Assembly: GCA_022702705.1 (NCBI GenBank)
Contig: CM040423.1
Span: 40,507,392-40,571,391, forward strand
Source of the DNA: Papilionanthe hookeriana x Papilionanthe teres
Taxonomy: Eukaryota; Streptophyta; Magnoliopsida; Asparagales; Orchidaceae
Direction: 5' to 3'
DNA length: 64,000 nt
The stretch's first letter is position 1; every line of letters starts with the position of its first letter. The position numbers and the translations under genes were made by a program. This document shows, piece by piece, positions 1 to 12,087 of the stretch. The notes beneath the pieces are model-generated. The model did not search any database, was not told where the DNA came from, and saw only the letters and a program-made list of their open reading frames with translations.

Positions 1-3000
1 AAGCATAAACCCCCAATGGGCAACAAATAGAAGAGTAAGATAAACATATTAAGACATATAAATCGCACATAGTCGAATACGACAAACACAAAAACTTTAA
101 GTAATAACTTAAATTATATCCTCAATTACGTATTGTATGAGTAAATAAAAAATATTTATTAGAGTTACTTATATTTACTTAAAAATATTTATTAGAGTTA
201 TTTTACTCATATTTATTTAAAAAAAAAAAAACTCTATAGCTCATTGTGCACACCTCTCCAGAACTAAGACAATGCAAGCCTTGAAAAGGGTCTCACATTA
301 TGTGAGTAAAGCCCATAATAAATATTAAAAAAAAATGTAGAGACGGCCTTCATATTGCGCAATTATAAATCATGCTTGTACTAGTGTAAAACTATTAAGT
401 TTCCATTGCCCACTCTCCCACATCCAACTTGCCAGATTCACCATTCCTTCGTTTAAATCTCTATCCTCCTGGATACTCCTAGTACAAATCAATATATATT
501 ATCAAACCAATTAGTTGATTATCAAAAAGAGAAGCCCACTAATAATTCAATTAGTAGAAAAATTATCATATAAAAGTTCCTAAAACCGCAATAGATTGAG
601 CATAACTTTATATGAGTACCTCTTTCTAAATTAATAATATTCTTTTCCACTTAAAAGACGGCAAACCGTCCAAGAAGAAAAATATACATAAAATGCCAGT
701 GAAATAGTTGATGAACTACTTCATAAGATTGATCTCACAGGCATAGCCTGAATAAAGCGTTAAAGATATATGATGTCTTTCCATCTGACAGTAACAATTC
801 TAACGGAAAATAGGAGGAAGTTTCATGCAAATGTAATGATTTGCAGTTGGCAAACAGAAAATTCCTTTTTAAAACATAAAAGTTGCTAATCCCATCCAAC
901 AATGGGGAACATGACCATTTACCATGCCACAATCTTGCATGCTAGGACTCAACAGCACAGAGAGAGATAGATGCCTTCTTAGTACTCTAAATTTAAGGAG
1001 AGCATGGATGTGTTCAGTTATCACATCTATTGCTAAAAGAGTTGACTTTCAAACCTGCCTAATCTAAAAAATTGTTTAAGAGAGTTTATAGTAAGCCGTG
1101 CCATATGTTTATCTTGGCATGTTATTGGATTAGTATAAATAAATAAGCACATTCACATGCTTATGCAGTCATTGCCTTGGAACCAATGTTGTCAAATGTT
1201 ATTCTAGCGCTTACCCAAGCGCTAGGGCAGAGTGAAAAAAGACCGTTAAATCTTTCCCGTACATCTCTTGATTAGGTACAATAAGACAAAAGAAAATGAG
1301 AAGAGAGCATTAGAGGTTGAAAATAAAAATGATGCACACAACGAAATAAGTTAGATCAAACCTAGGGGCAATAAAGTAAATCTCTACATGATAGAGTAGC
1401 AAAACTTGATGGTGAGAAGATGAGTCGAATGAAACTAAGAAATATTTACAAACTCAATTATGAAATTTATGATGCAATGTAATAGATAGCAACAAAGAAC
1501 ATACTTGAAACTGCAACAAACTTAATGGGTTTGTTTGTTTGCAATTACTTAAAATTCAAGGATAACTTAAGTGTAATGTAAAGCAAGTTTAAGGGCCCGT
1601 TTGACTTGCCAACAAGAAAAAAATGTTTCTTTCTTTTTAATTAGGGCACTATTAGGAGCTTGTGGAAAGGCCAACGAGGGTTCAATAGCTTCAACAGTCA
1701 TGAGGGACATATCCCACAGCTAGTGTGGGTCACAAATGTCACAATCCTGTTAAAATCAAGATAAGTTTGGAAGTCAAGGTTGGCAATCATCTGCAACGAG
1801 GTTTTGAGGTCTTTAGCATCACACAATTTGGGCATCAAATTACGCAATGCATTCTAAATTCACCCAATTCGATCAAATTCAGAATAGGCTGAATGAACTG
1901 CGGAAATGTATTCCAAACTCCTCACTAAATTGCTTTGAATTTATTTCTTCAAAACAAACATCTAAAATTTCAAAGCCCCTCCATCTGGTTTGCATTATAA
2001 CCCTAATACTAGATCTTTAAAATAATCAAGAAACTTCAATTATGCATTTAAAGATCTAAAATTTCAAATGATCTAGCATTTTATTCCTATTTTAAATTCC
2101 TATCTTTAATGATTAATTGAAGTTCCATTTGGTTTTCATTATAACCCTAATTGAAGTTTCATTTGATTCCTATTTCTAAAACTTCAATTAGGGTTTGTTT
2201 GTTTGCAATTATTAAAAGCAAATGTATTCCAAACTCCTCACCAAATTACTTCATTATGTTTGTTTAAGGAAAGCCAATTTTGCTAGATCTTTAAAATAGG
2301 AATCAAATGAAACCTCAATTAATCATTTTCTTCTATCATAATCTAATATAGTAATGATCATTTTAAGCTTCAAATTTTTTGAAATAATTATCATAATATC
2401 ATTGAGTGATAAAAGTATTTCTTATAAGCTCCTTACTTTTCTTAAGCAAGTTAACACTGGGCACTGATATTGTCTTGAGGGTACCTAACACTCTTGACAA
2501 ACCTCATGAGAATTCGTTATAGTAGAGCTTTTATGTCAAAGAAAGATGATGAATACAAGGATTAAGACTACCAATGAAGGAAAATGATGAGGATTATTTT
2601 GACATGGATTGTTACTCAAAAGAGAACAAAAGCATTATGAAAGTCTAGATTGTTACTAGCATAAGCAAAAAAGACAAGAAAAGCAATAAAGATTATTAAA
2701 TAATGACAGAGCTCAATTAACCAACCTTTGATAATCTTGAGTGAACCGTAGATATGGTTGAGCTAAACTTAATTATATGATTCCTCATTTATTCTTAACC
2801 AATCTTGAACTTAAATAAGAAGGGTTCAAAAAACTCTACAAAAAATGTATAAGAAAGAAAAAGCACATGATGAAACATGTCGCAAATAACCATTCTATAA
2901 TTATTCATATAAAATTTATATGGATTCATGTGAAACCACACAATATTTAAACTCATAGAAATGTACATAAAAATACACATGGAACAAAGTAGATAAATTG

Positions 3001-3174
3001 CTAGTTCTATGCACTAAATATTGGAGGATTGTCAATTTTAAGTGATTCGAAATTAGCAATTTAGCATTAAAAAAATAAAAAAAAATGCGTCCAATTATGA
3101 AATATAAAGAATAATCATGCAGATTGTAGCATCAATAACAGCATTCGCTCACAAGAGATGGCGCCTGAAGTTAC
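1..3174 (-). other. Intron / downstream part of the GATA-factor gene, no exon recognised
   Basis: The CCT exon of the minus-strand GATA gene ends at 3175 with a good donor, so this stretch should be its next intron. I looked on the minus strand for the expected GATA zinc-finger exon and found none; it probably lies beyond the left edge. The sequence is AT-rich. About 1900-2340 holds internal direct and inverted repeats built on words such as ATGTATTCCAAACTCCTCAC (near 1905 and 2222) and CATTATAACCCTAAT (near 1990 and 2145), which look like a decayed transposable element. The short ORFs here show no recognisable domain. Confidence 0.5.
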
Positions 3175-4020
3175 CTAAGAGCAACCTCCTTCCGAACAGT
3201 ATAGCGTATCTTCTTATCAAAATTCCTCTCTTTCCTCTTCTCACGAAATCTCATCAAAGAAGCAACTCTATGAGGAAGAGTTGACCGTTGCTACAAAAAC
3301 CAACGAAATTCACAATTAGTGCTTAGATCGCATACAATCATCTTGTCAGAAGGATTTGAACCCTACACCTATCTATAAGAAGATAATGGAAATACTATAA
3401 ATATTTAAGGCTAGCTTAGCAATACCTTAGTGCTTAGATCTGCAGTTGAAGGAAATGCAGCAAAGCCACTAGAGATTTCCCGTCCTCCCAACAATAGAAG
3501 CACCGCCTGAACCTGTAATATGCGTAAATGCCCCCAAAACTAAGTTTCGTTATTTTGGGCCTAAAATGTGACAATTACCTTGGAGGTAGACATTGGGAGA
3601 GAGATAGAGAGGAACCTTTTCTGGGGAGACAGAATCGAACACATAAACCTCGCCCTGAAAAGAAAGAGTGAGCTGGTTGCTTCCGCCATGCGGAACTATC
3701 AATCCCTGCGGATCACCTGGATGACACGGATCGGATGGTCCGTCACCCTCCATTCCCTCGCTTTCCATCATGCCATCGTGCTCCTCACCCATTACGTGCC
3801 CCACGCCGCCGCCATCGTTCTCCTCATGCTCTCGCGCGTAGCGCAAGATTCCCTGCCCGTCAGAGCCCATGCCCACATCTCCCCCGTCGATCTGCCCAGG
3901 CATCGGCATCGAAGCCAGCACCTGGTGTGAGGCAGTCGAATCCAGGTCTCGGCAGCCCGGCGGATAGGTTCCAGCAGCCACAAGCTTGACTTCCACTAAT
4001 TGATTAGAGTTTTCGTTCAT
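3175..4020 (-). CDS. TIFY-CCT GATA transcription factor (ZML / GATA24-28 type), 5' half
   Basis: Three minus-strand exons splice cleanly: 3616-4020 (135 codons from the ATG), 3426-3512 (29 codons) and 3175-3290 (38 codons plus 2 nt). All introns are GT-AG. Exon 1 encodes an acidic Gly/Met-rich N-terminus and the start of a TIFY/ZIM domain (NQLTLSFQGEVYVFDSV). Exon 2 completes it (VQAVLLLLGG). Exon 3 encodes the CCT domain (RFREKRKERNFDKKIRYTVR). This order, TIFY then CCT, is that of plant ZML-type GATA factors, nuclear DNA-binding regulators implicated in light and stress responses. The GATA zinc finger that should follow is not in the window, so the gene is partial here. The codon just before the ATG is GTG and is not the start. 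The 5' leader (4021 to about 4250) contains a possible acceptor (TTGCAG at about 4161-4166 on the minus strand), so a 5'UTR intron is possible. Confidence 0.9.
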
Positions 4021-4258
4021 CACCCTAAGAGGTACGAATTTTCGCCGTCGTACTAACGATTACAAAATCAACTCAAACAGCAGAAACAAAACATCGAGTT
4101 CGTAGTGATCGATCTGTATCAGTTTCCGAATGTTCGTTAGGGTTTCGAGAAGGGTTGAAGAACCTGCAACTGAGAGCTTGAAGAAGGACGAACATGCGGT
4201 GAAATTCGTGCGAACGGACGTTGAATGCCCATAGACTGCAACTTATGAAAGGCCCTGA

Positions 4259-4870
4259 TTGAGTGGGATTAACAACCCATGCTTTATCCTCCACAAGAAA
4301 ACATACGCTTATGTTATTTTATATTTATTTGAGGCAATTACATGCCTATTTTTATGCATATTCACCAAAATTATTAGCATGAATCTCGAAATACTTGAAC
4401 AGCTGTTAGGGCTGTCAGACAAACAAGACATCATACAGTTCAACAAGCGATTGCGTGATAAGAATCGACCGACACACTATTACGAAAGATTCAATCGTCG
4501 AACGACTCCCACATTTCCAATCGACGAGACACACGAAATATCCTTTGATCGCAAGCTAGTCGATTGGCCCACTTTTACGGCAGTGGGCGATATCATCATT
4601 CAACCTGGCGCCTCAACTGATGAACATCTACTTCTGAAGATACGGTTCTACAGCCGACCAAATTTAAGCAGGTCGGTCTGTCGATTACCGCTATATTAAA
4701 ATGCAAAATTATAATGTTGATATGGTATAAAATATATACGATTAAATGATGTATTGATCGTATCACGAATGGTTTCCATAACTATTCTTTCATTTCTGTA
4801 ATTGTACAAATATGCCTATAAATAAGAGGCAAAATGAAATATAAAATGACCTCTACACATTCTCCCTACA
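4259..4870 (+). other. Unassigned stretch with an open reading frame; possible decayed LTR
   Basis: An open frame of 146 codons runs 4259-4699 but matches no family I recognise. Its codons look unselected. The stretch ends in a TATA-like AT-rich part and a segment reading CCTATAAATAAGAGGC (about 4814), followed by a C/T-rich stretch, which resembles the promoter part of a plant LTR or a retrotransposon remnant. No partner LTR or target duplication was seen. I would not call this a gene. Confidence 0.2.
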
Positions 4871-5111
4871 ATGAATTTTGGACGTATTCCCTACTTCCTC
4901 TTTCCACCTTCATCCAACTCTAACTCTTGAGATGTGTTTACGAAGGACAATTTAAGATTTGACAATGATTAAAAGAATTTATGTCGTAATTTTTCGAGAA
5001 ATTATATTTAAGTTATCCACTACATAACGCAACGCTCTACTTTTTACATCCAGTACTTGGGACCCTACAATTATAGTATTACAAACAATACATCATATAT
5101 ATATAAAAAAT

Positions 5112-5170
5112 AAGTTTAGATGCTAGATATGTAAATACATAGGAATTAAGTTGCATGCATGTAAATCTTT
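5112..5170 (+). mobile_element. Right-arm remnant of the palindromic MITE family (family P)
   Basis: This segment matches the right arm of the palindromic element found complete elsewhere in the window (GCTAGATATGTAAATACATA, then a GCATGCATGTAAATC end). No left arm is recognisable upstream. Confidence 0.45.
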
Positions 5171-5754
5171 TTATTTATATAAATATAGCTAAGCTATAAT
5201 AAGAAAAAATATTGTGTGAAAGATCCCTACTTACAGATGGGTGTACTCGGGATATACTATGAGTGTATTCACGGTGTATATCATTAATCCGCACGTACGA
5301 TAGACCACACATAATATTCTCTACATAATGAGGGAGTATATCAAGTTTCACCATTTTGGTCTATCATTCCTCTTTAATGAAGAGTATTAAGTTTTGTAAT
5401 TAACCTTTGTAATGTGGTGGCATAAACTTCTTAAAAGTGAGTATCCAACCTATCACGTATTTATTAAGACCAACACTTATGTCAAAAGTAAATTAGAAAT
5501 GCTTCAAAAGTAAGAGTATTTTGTCATATTTCTTCTAAATAACTCAAATTACTATCACATAGTTACGAGAACAACATTCATCATCGAATTGGCGTATCGA
5601 ACAAACCAATTTATTAAGCCCATATTAGATGGAAATAAATGAACTCGAAAACCTTAAATAAATATGAGAGTTCATTTGTTTAAAAGTATGATGTATTTGT
5701 CATATTTCAATTCTAGCTCTCATAAAAAAATTATTTACCACCATGCGCACATCT

Positions 5755-6068
5755 TAAAATTAATATATTACAAATACATATTCTTATGCATTTACATATC
5801 TAACAACTACACCTTTATATTTACATTGCACAACAGTCTATTCTTTAATATCACCACAAAAATGTCACTACCACTAACTTTCTAAAAGTGAGGAACACAT
5901 CTTCATACATAAAAAAAAAAAATAGCATGATTATCACTTTATAAAGATGAAATGCACCTTTTCATGCATAGGTTTAAAGCCCACAAGTGCTACATATGTA
6001 AATATAATAGCTAAGGTGTGAGAGATGTATATACATAAGATTTGGGTGCTGCATATGTAAATTTTCCA
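5755..6068 (+). mobile_element. Palindromic MITE, family P, copy 1
   Basis: The left part (ATTCTTATGCATTTACATAT) and the right part (ATATACATAAGATTTGGGTG, then CATATGTAAATTTTCC) are imperfect inverted copies of each other. The core CACCTTTTCATGCATAGG is shared with the other copies. An A-run near 5912 lengthens this copy. Confidence 0.6.
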
Positions 6069-7049
6069 ATTATAAAATGGCTTGTGGATTAACAGAAATT
6101 CATTGAACTTGCCAGGAAAGTAGGCAACTTTTGTGTAGCAATTAAAAAAGAGAGATGGTGCATTAATAAGGTAGAAGAGAAATCTGAATGTTTTGAGCTG
6201 TGTATATCATTTATTTCATTGTATAAAAGTACACCAAATCGAGAGAACAAAACATGAAAATAGAAGAAAAAATGGAAATTAATGATCAACAGTTTCAGAT
6301 TTATAAATATCAACTCAAACGTTACACTAAACTAGACAGAAGAATACTTGATGTTACAAGTGCTCAACATACCCAAAGAATGGTTTCTTAACTCTAGCAA
6401 TCTACAACTAAGACTATTTTAGAAATAACAAAAAGGGAAACAATTATATTAAAGTAAACATATATTTAGAAAAAATTTTAGAAGCATCAATTGTACACCC
6501 AATGTCAATTGAAGCCGCTGGAGGAAAGGATCTACTTATCGATAAATTCGTCAATTGAAATCAATATGCTACCCGCCCAATTTGAACGAACTCATTCATT
6601 AAATTTAGCCATTGAAATTAACAAAGTATTTAAAGCTACTGCCAGCTTAGATGAAGTCGCGAGGGTCTTCGTCAAATGAAGCATCATTCTCAAAATACTA
6701 TCCTTTACTTGTTAGTAAGAGTCTCAATGTCCTTAGATAACCATAAGTTAGCTAGATATATTCATTTTACAGCAAGCAATTATTAAGTCTTCTTATGTAT
6801 TTAAGTGGGACATAATCATTCCTGTAGCATTGAACTTAGGCCAAAAAAAAAAGAAGGGGTCGGAGGATGCATCTGACACATCAGTTTGTACTTCCTAATA
6901 ATAATCAAGAGTGATCCTTAGATCTTCTCTCTTGATCCCTTTCTCTCTATGCTCTTTCTGTCTTGGTGCCAGTCCAATAGTTAATAAAATTCTAGTATCA
7001 CCCACCAATAAATTTGAATCTAACATCAGTAACTTCGATCAATAATAGC
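6069..7049. other. Intergenic spacer, nothing recognised
   Basis: AT-rich sequence downstream of the PPR gene (which is on the minus strand). The short ORFs at 6089-6313 and 6491-6679 show no domain. The PPR 3'UTR should lie in its right part. Confidence 0.5.
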
Positions 7050-9497
7050 TTACCAATAGTCTGTGCATGAGCATACACCCTGCTTGAAGTGATGGAACCG
7101 ATGCCGGTCTCTCACCACTATCTCACGCTCGAAGGCTTTGGATAAAATCTTGGCTGCAGCATGGCAATCACTACATATTCGTAGATTTTTCATTATCCTT
7201 ATTGGTACAGATGGTCTCGTGTTAATGAGCCCAAAGGCGATTGCAAGCTTCTCGCTATGCCGATAAAGAGAGGATTCCTTCTCTTCGTTCTCGATGTCAA
7301 AAGCAACTTCAGCAGTGTTAGCTTCATAGCCTTCCATCTTCAATTTCCTCGCCATCTCATTCAACATTTCTTCAATTTCATTCATTTGTGGATGGCCATC
7401 ATCACCCGATAAGAACTCATGAACAATGCCATCAGCTTCTATTATGCTACACCCAGGCGTCTTAACTACCTTTCTTTTCTTCATCGCGCTCCTGATCTCC
7501 ATCAGATCATCCCACTTACCCTTCGAAGCGTATATGTTAGAGAGTAGCACATGGAATCCATCATGCTCGGGCTCTAACTCAATGAGCTTCCTCCCCAACC
7601 TCTCTCCTATCTCATTGTTGCCATACTTTTTGCAGGCACCAAGCAAAGCGCCCCAAGTAGACACATCTGGAGCAATTGGCATGTCTGTTATGACTTCCTC
7701 GGCTTCATTAAGAAGACCGGCACGTCCTAATAGATCAACAATGCATCCATAGTGTTTAACACTTGGTTCTAGATTATAAACATGCTTCATTGAATTGAAA
7801 TGCTCCCGTCCTTCAGCGACCAAGCCGCCGTGACGACAAGCTCCCAAAACACCGACAAATGTGATCTCATTAGGCAACACGCCATGCCTCTCCATATGGG
7901 AGAACTTCTCGAGTGCATCTTTAAAGAATCCATTCATGGCCAAACCTAGTATCATAGCATTCCAAGTAGAAACACTCTTTTCCTCCATCTCATCAAAAAT
8001 CTCCAGCGCAGCCTCCGTGCAACCAAACTTCATGTACATGTCTATAAGGGTTGTGCCCAGAAACAAATTAAGTCTAAAGGCATGCTTCCTTATGTAGGCA
8101 TGCACCCATCTACCTTGTTCCAGAGAAGAAAGATTGGTGCAAGCCGAAAGAACACTAACCAATGTAGTTTCATCAGGTCTAATCCCTCTAATTTGCATCT
8201 CATGAAACAAAGTCAATGTGTCCGAGAAAATTCCATGTTGGGCATAGCCCGAAATGATGGTGCTCCAAGAAACCAAATCCTTATGAGGCATGGAATGAAA
8301 TGTCCGTCTCGCTTTATCCACAAAACCACACTTCAAGTAGCCAGATATCATTATATTCCAAGAAATTTGATCTGAATAACTCGAATCAAATAACAATTCG
8401 GCGGCATCAATATTCCCATCTGAGAAGTACATATGACTCAAGGAATTCAAAAGGCTCAAATATGTCTGAATCCCAATTCTGATGATCAATCCATGAACAG
8501 CTTCGCCTTCCTTAATAGTTCCCAAAGAAGAACAAGCAGAAAGCACACTGACCATCACAACCTCATCAATGGGAATTCCACAACCTCTCATGAAATTAAA
8601 CAACTCCAATGCCTCCTTAAACATCTCATTTTGTTCATAACAACTAATCATGGCGGTCCAAGACACGGCATCTCTAACATTCATTTCATCAAATAGCTTT
8701 CGCGCATCCTCGACTAGGCTACTTCTGCCGAACAGAGCAATCATGGAATTTGAAGCAATTGTGTTGCACTCCGGCATATTATCAAAGATGTAAACAGACT
8801 CATCCACATCACCAATCTGCACATATGCTGCCAGAATCGAATTCCAAGAAACAGAATCCAACACAGGACTTTCATCAAACAGTAATCGTGCACACTCAAT
8901 ATGCCCGCAAACAGAGTACATATTGATCAAAGTATTGAGAATATAAACATCAAAAGGCAACCCGAATTTTAAAATATGAGAATGGATCTGCTCACCTTCC
9001 AGTAAACAAAGCCGCAAAGAACAAGCTTGGAGTACAATCGGGTGAGTGTAGTTATCTGGAACCAAGCCGGACTTCAGCATGGATTTGTATATAGGAAGAC
9101 AAGACTGAGGAAGATTTCTCCGGACAGAAGCTCGCATAATGGTGTTCCAGCAGAAGGTGTTTGGGTTTTCGACCTGGTCGAGAATTTGGCGAGAGTGGTC
9201 GAGAGTAAGAAAATGTGAGTTTGCGGAGAAGGAAAGAAGGCGACCTGCGGCCATAGAATCGTTGATTAAACCGGAAACGGACAGCTGAGCGTGGACTTGA
9301 AGAAAATCTTTTGGAATCTGGCATTTCCGGAGACACTCCTCGAGAATAGAAAGGTTTATGGAGACGGTTGGACTTCCAGTAAGTACTGATTTCAGAGATG
9401 ATGACACTACTGTTCTCCCCAGGCTATTTGACTGTCGAACAGCCATTGAATCGCAGTCCAGAATCGAACGCCCTTCCATACCAATTATTTCAGTCAT
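7050..9497 (-). CDS. PLS-class pentatricopeptide repeat protein with E and DYW domains
   Basis: An uninterrupted single-exon gene of 815 residues. From about residue 60 to 600 it is an array of P, L and S type PPR motifs (signatures such as VSWNSILAAY, VSWTAMISCY, STWNAMILGLAMNG, LINMYSVCGHIECA). The E/E+ region follows, including GCSIIEADGIVHEF. The C-terminal DYW cytidine-deaminase domain has HSE at 747-749, CSDCH at 775-779, CSC at 809-811 and a terminal DYW. In this family the PPR array reads single-stranded organelle RNA and the DYW domain converts specific C to U. All deaminase zinc ligands are present, so it is probably an active editing factor of plastid or mitochondrion; the target is unknown. 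Met18 (start at 9446) gives a Ser/Arg-rich, transit-peptide-like N-terminus and may be the real start. The gene stands alone; the nearest genes are unrelated. Confidence 0.95.
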   Translation of the reverse strand: MTEIIGMEGRSILDCDSMAVRQSNSLGRTVVSSSLKSVLTGSPTVSINLSILEECLRKCQIPKDFLQVHAQLSVSGLINDSMAAGRLLSFSANSHFLTLDHSRQILDQVENPNTFCWNTIMRASVRRNLPQSCLPIYKSMLKSGLVPDNYTHPIVLQACSLRLCLLEGEQIHSHILKFGLPFDVYILNTLINMYSVCGHIECARLLFDESPVLDSVSWNSILAAYVQIGDVDESVYIFDNMPECNTIASNSMIALFGRSSLVEDARKLFDEMNVRDAVSWTAMISCYEQNEMFKEALELFNFMRGCGIPIDEVVMVSVLSACSSLGTIKEGEAVHGLIIRIGIQTYLSLLNSLSHMYFSDGNIDAAELLFDSSYSDQISWNIMISGYLKCGFVDKARRTFHSMPHKDLVSWSTIISGYAQHGIFSDTLTLFHEMQIRGIRPDETTLVSVLSACTNLSSLEQGRWVHAYIRKHAFRLNLFLGTTLIDMYMKFGCTEAALEIFDEMEEKSVSTWNAMILGLAMNGFFKDALEKFSHMERHGVLPNEITFVGVLGACRHGGLVAEGREHFNSMKHVYNLEPSVKHYGCIVDLLGRAGLLNEAEEVITDMPIAPDVSTWGALLGACKKYGNNEIGERLGRKLIELEPEHDGFHVLLSNIYASKGKWDDLMEIRSAMKKRKVVKTPGCSIIEADGIVHEFLSGDDGHPQMNEIEEMLNEMARKLKMEGYEANTAEVAFDIENEEKESSLYRHSEKLAIAFGLINTRPSVPIRIMKNLRICSDCHAAAKILSKAFEREIVVRDRHRFHHFKQGVCSCTDYW

Positions 9498-10481
9498 ATA
9501 TTAAATTGGAAGTGTGACAATATATGACTGATTAAAATTTTGATGCAAGCAATTCATATGATATGATAGACTCTAATTAAAATCTTGATATAAAACTACA
9601 TCAAAATTCCTGATGTAATAATTTCTTCTTTGATGCAGCGCAGATTAACATGGCAACAAGAGGATTTGGATTTCAACCCAGTCTCAGTAGCATAACCACA
9701 CCCTTTTTTTTTTATTACCTATCTCATATCTAGTTTTTAAAATTTAGGTGAAGAACATTAAAGTTTTTTACAATAGATAATATTTTTTAAAATAAAAAAC
9801 TTTCTCAGCATATTTAATATTTTGATGCCACAATGACACTAAAATATTATATGAATAAATTTCAAATTTTAGAAGATTAAATAAATGCATGAGAACTACA
9901 TGATGTATATAAATTTTTTTCTTCATATATTTGTTTATGTATTTGCTTATGTTATTATCTATATCAATAAAAAGTATTAAATATATGTTTATCTGGCTAA
10001 GAAACCTATTTTAAATATGCATTTCTATGAGAAATATATCTTTAGATTATTTTTAAGTTAGTTTTATAGAAAGTTTTCGTCAACCTCCAGTACACCAACT
10101 ACTATTTGACCATGAGCTGAACTGAACATGTTGGGTTCTGGTCTGGTATAACTCGAGCTCAATTTGTCTGAATTGCACCGCCGATAGAAAACATGTTCAC
10201 TGAAAATACCACAATCACAAAATTGCACTTTGCACCAACAAATTTCAAATGCATTGCTCATTCAACAGGAAAAAGATATTGTAAATTACAGATAAGTCCA
10301 TAATTGGGTATTTAGGCAGTTATTTTAGCAAAAACAAAGTAGAATAGTTCACAAGAAAGTGAATTTATTAAGAAGTTTATGAATAAAAAAGCAAATGAGA
10401 AGACGTTCCAGTGACCAAATGACCGCAGCAATACATGCCCAGTTCCAGCATCCGAACGTAAGAGAACCTGAACAAAGAAAA
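9498..10481. other. Intergenic, upstream of the PPR gene; no gene seen
   Basis: AT-rich sequence with only short random frames. The proximal 200-300 bases should contain the PPR promoter, but I see no convincing TATA element to single out. Confidence 0.45.
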
Positions 10482-10717
10482 GGGAGCATTTACATACATT
10501 GCACACAATTCTTATGTTTTTACATATCTCAACATCTATATTTCATATTTACACGCAACACTCAAATCTTTAATATCAAATCAAAAATAGCACTGTTACA
10601 ACATTTTAAAAGTGAAATACACCTTTTAATGCAAAGTGTCTATGCATGTAAATATGAAAGTTAAGGCGTGAGACATGTAAATGCATAAGAATTGCGTGCT
10701 ACTTATGTAAATTTCCC
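10482..10717 (+). mobile_element. Palindromic MITE, family P, copy 2
   Basis: It begins GGGAGCATTTACATACATTG and ends CTTATGTAAATTTCCC, imperfect inverted arms of about 50-60 nt around a core with GTGAAATACACCTTTTAATGC. The full element is about 236 bp and is one of the more complete copies. Confidence 0.7.
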
Positions 10718-10852
10718 ATAAAAAAGGGAAAATTCATCATTGAGTATTTAGCAGCACATATGCTAATAATGGCTGAAAGAAATGTAGCTCAAATTAATCA
10801 GCAGTTCATTCTGATAAATCAGGAGGAAAATATATTTAAAAAAGAGAGAAAT

Positions 10853-10867
10853 GTCAATTATGAATAT
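10853..10867. repeat. Left target-site duplication of the LINE insertion (15 bp)
   Basis: GTCAATTATGAATAT is repeated exactly at 12819-12833, and the left copy abuts a T-run. This is the footprint of target-primed reverse transcription. Confidence 0.85.
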
Positions 10868-11326
10868 GTTTTTTTTTTTTTTAGAAAAGCCCAAAGAGCT
10901 AAATTTATTGAAAATAAAAGGATACATCAAGGGTGTATGAGAGGCCACACAAGAGATACCCTACTCATAAGATAGCAGCAGAAATGAAAGCCCCAACATA
11001 AAGGAAAACAAAAGCAAAGAAATTCTAAAACAAACAAAACAAAAGAAGAAGCTAGGGCTAGTTTTAATGACAAAGCTAGAAATCAAACTTTGAAGTGTCG
11101 TGCTATTGTCAGGAGTAAACACAGTGTCATACATTAAGTTTTCAAGCTGGAGTATGCCCCCAGCCTTCTTCTTCCGCGGAGAAGTGTAAACCTGTCATTC
11201 TTCCTCTGAAGAGTGGCTCATGCGATCTTCGGTCTGATGAGATGGTAGAAACTCAGTAGAAGAAAAGGCAACCGTTGCAACAACGGATGATTCAGTATGT
11301 AATGTCAGCTCTGCATTTGGTGCTTT

Positions 11327-11731
11327 CTAAAGAAGAGCTGCAAGACTGTCCTGATTTGCATTGCGAACCTTATCTCTTACAATAATGTCAGAATTAGGGG
11401 CAATTGCTTCAGATACCATCTCTGGTCCCATGGTGAGTCCTTCCTCAGGTGGAGCCAATGTGTCCAGAGCAGTGGAGAGTTCCTGAATTACCTCAGGTAC
11501 CAATACCGGTCTTGTGGCGAGTCCCTCCTCTGGTGGAGTCAATGTGTCATGCTTTTGACTAGAATTTCTCAACTGTGGGTGCAATCTGAAGCATTTCTCT
11601 TGTGGGTGGCCGAACATCTTACAGTGCTTGCAGCAGTGGAGTTTTTGCTCCATAATGATTTTTTGCCAATAACCATTGTGATCAGAACCAAGCCAGATTT
11701 CGTCAACATCTGATAGTGTAATCTCTTTCAA
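11327..11731 (-). pseudogene. LINE ORF1 C-terminal fragment with CCHC zinc knuckle
   Basis: The open frame of 134 codons holds CKHCKMFGHPQEKC, a CX2CX4HX4C knuckle of the type that follows DUF4283 in plant LINE ORF1 (nucleic-acid binding). After it comes a low-complexity tail with an imperfectly duplicated block (two copies of TLxPPEEGL plus flanks). The frame is separated from the DUF4283 part by stops, so it is a broken remnant of the same protein. Confidence 0.75.
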
Positions 11732-11734
11732 TCA

Positions 11735-12087
11735 ACATCCTTACAGTGGAAAGCCTCGAGCACTGAACTGTAGGTGTGTCTACCTGCATAGGTTTTTTAA
11801 GGAAATTCTCAATTGCATTATAGTAGGATAGTCAAAAAATTGAAGCTTGAGTTCAGGTAATGAGAACCAAATAGGCAAAAAGAGGGTTCCTAACTGAGAT
11901 CAAAATCACGAGTCCATTTGAGCAACTTCATTGGTTTGCCCTCAATTGTAATGAATTTCTTTGAGAAAATCACCGTGTAGTCTTCTTCCACGCACAACCG
12001 AATCAGCACATGTCTTCCGTCGAGATGGCCTACCTGCCAATCCCCAACTAGCTTGAAGTCTTCGAAGACCTTCCTGATAATCTCCAT
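11735..12087 (-). pseudogene. LINE ORF1 DUF4283 fragment
   Basis: Minus-strand frame 11890-12087 (VFEDFKLVGDWQVGHLDGRH, VEEDYTVIFSKK) has the form of the DUF4283 domain of plant LINE ORF1 proteins. The following 150 bases continue the domain in another frame with stops, up to the knuckle fragment. It is not a functional gene. Confidence 0.65.

Noticed and set aside
1660..1765. Possible GATA zinc-finger exon (minus strand) or PPR fragment (plus strand, ALLGACGKANEG)
   Set aside because: In the minus strand the Cys spacing does not fit and stops occur. In the plus strand the likeness covers about 12 residues only.
3568..3989. Plus-strand frames overlapping the GATA gene exon 1
   Set aside because: Shadows of the minus-strand coding exon, which has clear TIFY homology.
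7426..9218. Plus-strand frames within the PPR gene
   Set aside because: Antisense shadows of the 815-residue minus-strand frame.
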